DNA from: Elusimicrobia bacterium RBG_16_66_12
GTDB lineage: Bacteria; Elusimicrobiota; Elusimicrobia; UBA1565; UBA9628
DNA length: 6,514 nt
Reading direction: 5' to 3'
Assembly: GCA_001800005.1 (NCBI GenBank)
Contig: MGUL01000186.1
Coordinates: forward strand, 53,054 to 59,567
Position numbers and translations under genes: made by a program. The stretch's first letter is position 1, and each line of letters starts with the position of its first letter. The notes below the pieces were generated by a model. That model was not told where the DNA came from, made no database searches, and worked only from the letters and a program-made list of their open reading frames with translations. Of the stretch, positions 1 to 5,632 are shown one piece after another.

Positions 1-503
1 AGCCGTTCCCAGTTGCGGCGCGTGACGACGGTGTTGGTGAGGAGATAGGTGCTCCGGCCGTGGCGCGCGATGTTCTCCAACGCCTCCATCGCCCGCGCGA
101 ACGAGCCCGGCGTCCCGGCGTCGGCGTCGTGCCCCGCGGCGTCGGGGCCGTGCACGGACAGGCAGAGCTCGTCGACCAGGGGCAGCACCTCTCGGGCGTA
201 AGGCGTCTGCGCGAAGAGCCCGCCGTTGGTCGTCAGATAGGTCTTGAAGCCCAGCTTGCGCGCCGCGAGGAGGGCCGCGGGCAGCAGGGGGTGGGCCGTG
301 GGCTCGCCTCCCGTGAAGGTCACATGGTCGAACCCCGCGCGGCGGCGCTCGCGGAGGACGGCCGACACCTCCGCGCCCTTCAGCGGAGAGCGGCGCCAGC
401 GCGCCATGCGCAGGCTCTCCGAACAGAATGCGCAGCGCTGGCCGCAGGCGTAGGAGAGATGCAGTTCCAGCCGCGTCGCCCGCGCGGGCGATTCAGGAGG
501 CAT
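1..503 (-). CDS. Radical SAM protein, N-terminal half; 3' end cut by window edge
   Basis: About 167 codons are visible, from the ATG at 501-503 to the left edge, with no stop. The ATG overlaps the previous TGA (493-495) by 11 nt and has a good ribosome binding site. Translated by hand: LHLSYACGQRCAFCSESL carries C20, C24 and C27; VTFTGGEPTAHPLLP (61-75) has the SAM-binding GGE; YLTTNGGLF (89-97) is the next core strand; LCLSVHGPDAAGHD (113-126) and GTPGSFARAMEALENI (130-145) follow, then LLTNTVVTRRNWER (154-167). The order and wording match the genes at 493-1467 (ALHS...AHD...PGAW...AIENL...NPVVT) and 4676-5632 (SLHS...ETE...NPSSF...VNTVMT), so it is a third member of that subfamily. Whether it has the same C-terminal cysteine motif cannot be seen. 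Substrate unknown. Confidence 0.85.
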   Translation of the reverse strand, partial: MPPESPARATRLELHLSYACGQRCAFCSESLRMARWRRSPLKGAEVSAVLRERRRAGFDHVTFTGGEPTAHPLLPAALLAARKLGFKTYLTTNGGLFAQTPYAREVLPLVDELCLSVHGPDAAGHDADAGTPGSFARAMEALENIARHGRSTYLLTNTVVTRRNWER

Positions 504-1467
504 GAAGCTCTCCCAAGGGCCGCAGCCAGGGCTCGGGGTCTATCGTCAGATAACGCCGCCAGACCCCCCCGCAATGCGTGCGCAGCGCGCAGGACGCGCA
601 GAGCGGCGGCTTCGTCTTCATCCCGTCGCCGGGCGCATGACCGAGCTCCGCCTCGCACCACTCGACGCAGCGCGGCAGTCTGCGATGCCAGCCTCCGACG
701 CAGAGGGGCAGCCCGCAGAACGGATTCAGGACGCGCAGCCCGAGCCGGTCCGCCTCATCGAGAGCCGCCTCGATGCGAGGCGAAAGGTCCCGGTATCGAG
801 GGACCAGGCTCGGCGCCCCCTCCGCGCGCCCATGCGGCTGGACGACCGACAAGGACACCGACTCGATCTTGAACTCGGCGCCGACGAAGCGCATATAGCC
901 GGCCATCGCGCGATACTGGACCGCCGTGACGACCGGATTCAGGATCACCTCGACGCCGGCGGCGATCAAGTTCTCGATCGCCGCCACGCAGTCTCTCCAA
1001 GCGCCGGGCATGCGCAGCAGGCCGTCGTGCGCGCGCGGCAGCTGCGAGTGCAGCGCGACGAAGGCATGCGTGAGCCCCGCCCGCCGCAGCGCCTCGGCGC
1101 GCCCCCGCGGCGCGAGCGCGAGACCGTTGGTCTGGAGCTCCACGCGCGAGAAACCTCTCGCGCGGGCGTGCGCGACCAGGCGATCCAAGTCAGGGCGCAG
1201 ACTGGGCTCTCCCCCGCTCAGCTCCAGGCGGTCGGCGCCCTCGGCGGCCATCCGGTCGATCTCCCATTCCGCCTCGGCCGTGCTCAAGCGCGCAGGATAG
1301 GGATAGGACTCCGCCGGGACGTTGCAGAAAAGACAGTCGGCATTGCAGGCCAGGCCGAGCCGCAGTAGGCGGTAGCGGCGGTTCTCCTCCGGCGGCTCGG
1401 GCGTCGCAGCCCCCTGGCTCAGCAATGCCGCGCCGGCACGCCGAGGATCGTTTTGACGAGCCGCCAA
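493..1467 (-). CDS. Radical SAM protein with C-terminal CxxC-x5-C motif; non-ATG start
   Basis: 324 residues if started at the TTG at 1465-1467, 310 if at the TTG at 1423-1425; no ATG or GTG lies between the upstream stop (1504-1506) and the cluster motif. The second start would leave a 7-nt overlap with the upstream gene instead of 49 nt, but neither has a convincing Shine-Dalgarno. Residues are counted from 1467. Seen: GLACNADCLFC with C41, C45 and C48; ELSGGEPSLRPD (82-93) with an intact GGE; LQTNGLAL (111-118); FVALHSQLPRAHDGLLRMPG (136-155); NPVVTAVQY (177-185). The C-terminus has C251, C256, C267 and C271, then CASCALRTHCGGVWRRY (C290, C293, C299). The last motif mirrors that of the gene at 4676-5632, so an auxiliary Fe-S cluster is likely. 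Very GC-rich (a hand-counted line at 1081-1140 is 82% GC). Substrate unknown; the gene overlaps the next one by 11 nt. Confidence 0.85.
   Translation of the reverse strand: MAARQNDPRRAGAALLSQGAATPEPPEENRRYRLLRLGLACNADCLFCNVPAESYPYPARLSTAEAEWEIDRMAAEGADRLELSGGEPSLRPDLDRLVAHARARGFSRVELQTNGLALAPRGRAEALRRAGLTHAFVALHSQLPRAHDGLLRMPGAWRDCVAAIENLIAAGVEVILNPVVTAVQYRAMAGYMRFVGAEFKIESVSLSVVQPHGRAEGAPSLVPRYRDLSPRIEAALDEADRLGLRVLNPFCGLPLCVGGWHRRLPRCVEWCEAELGHAPGDGMKTKPPLCASCALRTHCGGVWRRYLTIDPEPWLRPLGELHAS
509..514 (-). promoter_or_regulatory. Shine-Dalgarno for the last radical SAM gene (ATG at 503)
   Basis: GGGAGA on the minus strand, 5 nt before the ATG at 501-503, within the 3' end of the preceding gene. 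It supports this ATG and re-initiation across the 11-nt overlap. Confidence 0.55.
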
Positions 1468-2366
1468 AGGCGGCTCTTGTTTCTGACGAATCCCTCGGAT
1501 GGCTCACACGGACGCCGCGTCGGATCGGAAATCTGAGGATACTCGTCCGCCGCCCAATCCACGAACGAACACCAGTCGAAACCTGAATCGATCCGGCGGA
1601 TGCCCGGCAACTGACCTTTGTATCTCTCGCTCGTCAGCCAATAAGAACAGGGGATGGGATGTCCCGACGGCAGCACCGAGACATGCTTGTCCATGTGCGC
1701 GCGGCAGGTGACGCCGTCGTCCGGGTTCAACTCATTAAAGAAATTCTCGGCGCGAGTCGTGCCTTCGGCCTTCGCGTCGAGGATTCCCGCGCAGAGCGCA
1801 CGCAGCGCCGCCTCGTCCCAGTTTTCCTCGTACAGGAAGTTCACGCAATAGCCGACGCGCAGCGACGAGAACAGATCGGCGCCTTGCGCAAAACCGCCGG
1901 CGTGGCGCGGCGCCAAAGTCCAAGACGCGTGGAATTTCCCCGAACGGCTCCCCCTCCGCAGCCCCTCGAGGGACGCGTCAAAGGTGCCGGAATCTCCCCG
2001 GGATGGGCGACCCGCGTCGTGGGCGGCGCGGATTCCGTCCACGCTCACCCCGATGGAGCAGGGGTTGTTTTCCACAAATCGCACCAACGCTGCGTCCACA
2101 AGCGCCCCGTTGGTCGTCATGCTGAGGTGCGCCACTCGATCGGGAAGACGTCCGCGCGAAACGATATGATCGATCACCGGACGGTTCAACAGCGGCTCTC
2201 CGCCGTATAGATAGAGGTCGACGGGACCGGGAAATGCCGACACCGTACGCTCGAAGGTGTCAACGGTCATGAAAGAAGCCGCGCCGCCGGTCGGTTTCGC
2301 ACCTTGGTAGCAGTATCGACACGCCAGGTTACAAGCGTCCGTCAGGTGAAGTCTGAGCGTCGTCAT
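1419..2366 (-). CDS. Radical SAM protein with SPASM-like C-terminal cysteines
   Basis: 315 residues; ATG at 2364-2366, TGA at 1419-1421. It overlaps the upstream gene by 38 nt. No later start can be used because C12 of the cluster motif follows at once, and the frame is closed by a TAG at 2406-2408 with no ATG, GTG or TTG between. Seen: LTDACNLACRYCYQG with C12, C16 and C19; LYLYGGEPLLNR (51-62); SMTTNG (82-87); GVSVDG (106-111). The C-terminal part has C221, then VLPSGHPIPC with C240, then C266, C287 and a terminal C315. 'Cys, about 18 residues, psG..pC' is the layout of a SPASM domain that carries one or two extra 4Fe-4S clusters. Known: SPASM enzymes often modify peptides (sulfatase maturation, thioether or PQQ precursors), but also small molecules. 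No precursor peptide gene is present in this window. It is the closest partner of the gene upstream. Confidence 0.87.
   Translation of the reverse strand: MTTLRLHLTDACNLACRYCYQGAKPTGGAASFMTVDTFERTVSAFPGPVDLYLYGGEPLLNRPVIDHIVSRGRLPDRVAHLSMTTNGALVDAALVRFVENNPCSIGVSVDGIRAAHDAGRPSRGDSGTFDASLEGLRRGSRSGKFHASWTLAPRHAGGFAQGADLFSSLRVGYCVNFLYEENWDEAALRALCAGILDAKAEGTTRAENFFNELNPDDGVTCRAHMDKHVSVLPSGHPIPCSYWLTSERYKGQLPGIRRIDSGFDWCSFVDWAADEYPQISDPTRRPCEPSEGFVRNKSRLWRLVKTILGVPARHC
1458..1476. repeat. 8-bp perfect hairpin at the gene junction 1419/1467
   Basis: GAGCCGCC and GGCGGCTC are separated by three bases (1466-1468). It lies inside the 3' end of the SPASM-like gene (residues S-R-L-W-R-L), and its loop region contains the TTG at 1465-1467 that is one possible start of the next gene. 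In the direction of the genes no T-run follows, so it is not a terminator. It could modulate initiation of the next gene, or be chance. Confidence 0.45.
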
Positions 2367-3420
2367 CGCATCGTGAGCTGTAAACGAGACGTGTGAAATA
2401 ATCTCCTATTCTCTTATTGACGAACATCGTGCGTCCAAAATAGGTGCGCATCGCGGCCTGCGCCATCGCAGACATGCCATCGCGGGATGTCCCGAAGCCG
2501 CGAACAAAGCGATCCAGGTTCTGAGCGTCTAATTTCCCGATCGGAGTGAAAGAGACGTCATGGTCCATGGCGAACAGGAAATCACGGGTCACATAGACCG
2601 ACCCGTCCCAGTCGATCGCCGGACCAAGAGGAGGAAGCTTAAGATCGCGGAACTCCTTCTCGTTTAAATTGACGGCCATTCCCCCATATGCGGAATTCGC
2701 ATGCAAAAATAATAGCAATTCTCGGATCTTGCGCGCATATTCCTTCAGGCGGGCGGGGAGGTCCGGACACGATGTGATGAACTCATAAGTCAGGTCGACC
2801 GGCATGACGAATATCGGCACCCCGAACGCATCGACCAGGTATTTGAAATCATCCACCAACGACGGGCTCGAGAAGCCCGCCACCATCCCCAGGGAGAGGG
2901 AAACGCCGGAGTCTTTGGCCGCGGATATCGCGCGCGCCAGCCGTGAATAGCAGTCGCGAGGCGCGCCGCGCGCCGGGCGCTGGCGCGCCTGCGTCCCCGG
3001 TCCGCCGTCGATGCTGATATTAAGCTCGACCGCAAGCCCGGGGATGGACGCGTGGCGGATCAGCCTGCTCAGATGTGTCTGAACCAAAAGCCCGTTGGTG
3101 ACGATTTTCGTTCTCAACACGCCGCCGGAAGCGGCGAATCGCGGGGCGAACTCCTCCGCCAATGCGAAGAATCGATCGACGCCGCGCCGATTGAGCAACG
3201 GCTCTCCGCCGAACAACGTCACGAGCACTTCATGGTCGACATACTCCAAGAGCTGCGCGAAAAAAGATTCGATGACGCCGGTTCCCATACGGCGTCGTCC
3301 ATGCTCCAAAGGACAATACTCGCAGGCGAAGTTGCAATCGCGAGTCAGGACAAGCGTGAAATCCTCGAATGGGAAGCGGCGCGGCGAGCGCGGCCCGGCG
3401 GGCTCCCGGTCAGCGTTCAT
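2329..3420 (-). CDS. Radical SAM protein, anSME/SPASM-like but without auxiliary-cluster cysteines
   Basis: 363 residues from the ATG at 3418-3420, ending with TAA at 2329-2331. The frame is open further upstream to an ATG at 3528, but that would overlap the HemN-like gene by 119 nt. The ATG at 3420 gives an 11-nt overlap and puts FTLVLTRDCNFACEYC at the usual place. No clear Shine-Dalgarno is seen before it. Cluster cysteines are C29, C33 and C36. LFGGEPLLNRRG (69-80), KIVTNGLL (105-112) and LNISIDGG (133-140) are core radical SAM motifs. Near the end, IDWDGSVYVTRDFLFA (269-284) and IGKLD (295-298) resemble the SPASM region, where cysteines normally follow the 'DG.vy' strand; here there are none, and the only late cysteine is C351. 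It pairs with the next gene (shared GGEPLLNR). It stands out by lower GC than its neighbours. Likely an enzyme with only the SAM cluster; the substrate is unknown. Confidence 0.87.
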   Translation of the reverse strand: MNADREPAGPRSPRRFPFEDFTLVLTRDCNFACEYCPLEHGRRRMGTGVIESFFAQLLEYVDHEVLVTLFGGEPLLNRRGVDRFFALAEEFAPRFAASGGVLRTKIVTNGLLVQTHLSRLIRHASIPGLAVELNISIDGGPGTQARQRPARGAPRDCYSRLARAISAAKDSGVSLSLGMVAGFSSPSLVDDFKYLVDAFGVPIFVMPVDLTYEFITSCPDLPARLKEYARKIRELLLFLHANSAYGGMAVNLNEKEFRDLKLPPLGPAIDWDGSVYVTRDFLFAMDHDVSFTPIGKLDAQNLDRFVRGFGTSRDGMSAMAQAAMRTYFGRTMFVNKRIGDYFTRLVYSSRCDDDAQTSPDGRL

Positions 3421-4672
3421 AGCAAGCAAGAACGGCGGCGGAATAGAACCGCACCGCGGCGGCGCGCTCGTCTTCCCTGTCAGGGAAGACGAATCGTTCC
3501 GGACGACCGGGGCGATGGACGTGCCCACGTCCCATCAGCTCGACGTGCGGCCCCGGGAAATCCTTCTCCAACCTCGTCCCAAAGCGCATCCTGTAGCCGG
3601 CAAACAGGTTGGGATCCGAGATCTTGTGGATGATGAATCGGCGGCGTTCCTCATCCGGCGTCATCCGGTGGATTTTTTTCACCCTAAAACCGGAGCGCAG
3701 ATAGTCCCCATAGGGAAGATTGCGATACGCGATAACGTGCGGCAGATATCCATAGGCGCCCGCCCCGATCCCGACGACGCCTGCGCCGTCCCGCACGCGG
3801 GGGAAGTAATGAGTCGGGCCTCGCCGAAGATCGTGGCGAACTCGGATATATGTTTGGAGCGCCTTCACCGCCCGGCGCATGCGACGCCTCACGATCGGCC
3901 CTGGGAAATCCAATCCGACGCCGTCTTGCGCAAAACCAGTGTCGCCGGTGTGGTCGTAGGCGTTGACGCTCAGACTTGCGGGGGCAAAGTCGCAAACGAC
4001 CCGATCTATGGCGCCGCGCACGGACGCCAACGTCTCGCCAGGCAGCCCGACGATGAAATCGAAGTGGACCTTAAGGCCGGTCCCGGCGAGGATGCGTGAA
4101 AGTCTGGGCAGCGATCCATTATGAGATTGCCTGCCGATGGCGCAAAGGACGCCCGCTTCAAGACTCTGAATGCCCATCGAGAGATGGGATACACCGCGGC
4201 GCAGCAGAACCGCCACCTTCGCCGGCGTCAAGCTCGCAGGAGTCGCGTCGATCTCGAATGGCATCCCGTCGCCGAGCTTGAAAAGCCGGCGCAACTCGCC
4301 TAAGAGCACGTCGAGCTGACCCTCGGTCAGCGCGGTCGGCGTTCCGCCGCCGACATAGGCGGCGGCAAAACGCGTGCCCTGCACTTGCCTGGACACTTCG
4401 CGCGCTTCCGCGAGCAATGCGTCAAGGTAGGCTGCAAGTCTCTTCGGGCCCGGATGCCGCTCCTTGTAGACGTTGCAGAACTTGCATATCGCGTGACAGA
4501 AGGGGACATGCGCGTAGAGAAGCGCCGGCGCCGCCAGGGGGCCGACGCTGTGGGAGGCAACGGCGCCGCGATTCTGCTCCAAGGCGACCCCGGGCGGGTA
4601 ATCGAAAAGATGCACCGCCATGTCCTTGTTTCTCAGCAGGATCTTCGCTATGGCCTCGTCAGAAAGCGACAT
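3410..4672 (-). CDS. HemN/HemW-like radical SAM protein (coproporphyrinogen dehydrogenase family)
   Basis: 420 residues; ATG at 4670-4672 lies 3 nt after the upstream stop, with a G-rich stretch ahead of it; TGA at 3410-3412. Seen: YAHVPFCHAICKFCNVYK (residues 53-70) matches the HemN/HemW signature yiHiPFC...C.fC, with C59, C63 and C66. Further family motifs are YVGGGTPTAL (106-115), MGIQSLE (166-172), FDFIVGLPGET (204-214) and GIGAGAYGYL (301-310). The last 90 residues resemble the HemN C-terminal domain (FGTRLEKDF, 364-372). Length fits HemW (about 380) and HemN (about 460). The extra cysteine of true HemN (CxxxCxxCxC) is absent; asparagine stands after C66. Known: this family includes coproporphyrinogen III dehydrogenase, the heme chaperone HemW, heme-degrading enzymes and radical SAM methyltransferases or cyclopropanases. 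Inferred: given the neighbours, action on a tetrapyrrole or other cofactor precursor is possible, but the housekeeping HemW or HemN role is less likely here. Fold assignment is firm, reaction is not. Confidence 0.88.
   Translation of the reverse strand: MSLSDEAIAKILLRNKDMAVHLFDYPPGVALEQNRGAVASHSVGPLAAPALLYAHVPFCHAICKFCNVYKERHPGPKRLAAYLDALLAEAREVSRQVQGTRFAAAYVGGGTPTALTEGQLDVLLGELRRLFKLGDGMPFEIDATPASLTPAKVAVLLRRGVSHLSMGIQSLEAGVLCAIGRQSHNGSLPRLSRILAGTGLKVHFDFIVGLPGETLASVRGAIDRVVCDFAPASLSVNAYDHTGDTGFAQDGVGLDFPGPIVRRRMRRAVKALQTYIRVRHDLRRGPTHYFPRVRDGAGVVGIGAGAYGYLPHVIAYRNLPYGDYLRSGFRVKKIHRMTPDEERRRFIIHKISDPNLFAGYRMRFGTRLEKDFPGPHVELMGRGHVHRPGRPERFVFPDREDERAAAVRFYSAAVLACYER
3468..3492. repeat. Perfect 12-bp inverted repeat in the 3' end of the HemN-like gene
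   Basis: Arms 3468-3479 and 3481-3492 are perfect reverse complements around a single base at 3480 (right arm CAGGGAAGACGA). It lies within the codons for FPDRED of the HemN-like gene, about 48 nt before the next gene's ATG. On the transcribed strand no T-run follows, so it is not a standard intrinsic terminator. A hairpin in the mRNA, or chance in GC-rich sequence, are both open. Confidence 0.55.
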
Positions 4673-4675
4673 AAG

Positions 4676-5632
4676 TCACCCCGCCCCCAAAGGCTGGGAC
4701 TCAGGGGGCGGCGGAACGAACTCAAGCCATCCCCGCCTCTCGGCATAAGCCGCAGGGACTCCCTCACACTTCTCCGCGAGAGGGCAAGCGCGACAAGGCT
4801 CGCCTTTCACTTTTCCCCAGCCGGCGTCACGCCTCCTCTCGCTGCCGGCGTCCCCGCCGGAAATGTTGAACAGGTCTTCCTGGCTCAGCCTCGCGCAGAC
4901 TCGGCGCGCGTGCTTCGCGATGACGCACGGCGGCACATCGAGCACCGAACAGGCGACGCCGCGGGCGTCGACCTGGTCGAGACCCTTGGAGAGCGGCCCG
5001 GAAACCTCGGAAAATCTGGGGACGGTCCGCTCGAAGGCGTCCAACATATGCCCCTGGATCCTGGGGAAAAAGAGGTTGTGCCTTCGGACCCCGCGGCTCG
5101 CGACGAAGTCCATCACGCGGTCGAGGCGGGAGGCCGTCAGTGGAGTCATCACCGTGTTGACGGAGAAGACCAGCCCCGACTTCCTCTCAGCGACATAGCG
5201 CAGGACGCTCTCGATGCTCGCGAGCTTGCGCGAGAAGCTGGAGGGATTGCCGGTGATGAGGGATTCCGTCTCGCTGGAGTCGCTATGGAGGGAAAGCGTC
5301 AGGTCCGTGATGCCGGCGTCAAGGAATTCCGCCGCCCTCTTGCTGCGAGCGAAGACATGGCCGTTGGTCACGAGATGGATCATGTCGAAACCGAGACCGC
5401 GCGCATGACGGAGGATTTCGAGGGCGTCCGGGCGAAGGGTGAACTCCTTGGAGCTGATATCGATGCCGTTGTAGCCACTCCGGCGGTAGCCTTCCAACTT
5501 CGTCGCGATCTGCCCGGCATTGAGAACCGGCACGTTCATGCGGACATCCCCGCAGAAGATGCACTCGTTGGTGCAGCGGTTCGAGAGAGAGAGCCCCACG
5601 ATCTTGAGCCGTCCGGGATCGCGAGGCGTCAC
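4676..5632 (-). CDS. Radical SAM protein with Cys-rich C-terminal extension; GGE motif replaced by SKE
   Basis: 318 residues, GTG start at 5630-5632 overlapping the upstream TGA as GTGA, with a good ribosome binding site; TGA at 4676-4678. Seen: the radical SAM motif CTNECIFC has C20, C24 and C27. The position of the SAM-binding GGE is ISSKEFTLRPD (residues 59-69), which keeps the glutamate but loses both glycines. LVTNGH (88-92) and LSLHSDSSETE (113-123) follow as later core strands. The C-terminus has C228, C236, C246 and then CRACPLAEKCEGVPAAY (C280, C283, C289), well placed to bind an auxiliary Fe-S cluster. Known: radical SAM enzymes bind 4Fe-4S and SAM and make a 5'-deoxyadenosyl radical. 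Inferred: a cofactor- or metabolite-modifying enzyme of the same pathway as the nitrogenase-like protein. It is a likely paralogue of the genes at 493-1467 and 1-503. Cytoplasmic: no signal peptide or membrane segment seen. The substrate is unknown. Confidence 0.88.
   Translation of the reverse strand: MTPRDPGRLKIVGLSLSNRCTNECIFCGDVRMNVPVLNAGQIATKLEGYRRSGYNGIDISSKEFTLRPDALEILRHARGLGFDMIHLVTNGHVFARSKRAAEFLDAGITDLTLSLHSDSSETESLITGNPSSFSRKLASIESVLRYVAERKSGLVFSVNTVMTPLTASRLDRVMDFVASRGVRRHNLFFPRIQGHMLDAFERTVPRFSEVSGPLSKGLDQVDARGVACSVLDVPPCVIAKHARRVCARLSQEDLFNISGGDAGSERRRDAGWGKVKGEPCRACPLAEKCEGVPAAYAERRGWLEFVPPPPESQPLGAG

Noticed and set aside
502..1368. 288-codon open frame on the plus strand (also the 270-codon one at 60-872 and the 334-codon one at 3095-4099)
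   Set aside because: Antisense shadows of clear radical SAM genes; low-complexity Arg/Ala/Gln-rich translations with no family features.
1458..1476. Intrinsic terminator
   Set aside because: In the direction of the genes the hairpin is followed by GTCAAAACG, not a T-run, and coding continues across it. A short T-rich stretch follows only on the plus strand, where no gene ends.
1419..3420. RiPP (modified peptide) cluster because of SPASM-like enzymes
   Set aside because: There is no small precursor gene: the minus strand is filled end to end by enzyme genes, with gaps of at most 3 nt, and no peptide-recognition (PqqD-like) domain is seen.
3421..3528. N-terminal extension of the gene at 2329-3420 up to the ATG at 3528
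   Set aside because: It would overlap the HemN-like gene by 119 nt, its translation does not resemble family sequence, and the ATG at 3420 gives a normal 11-nt overlap and normal distance to the cluster motif.
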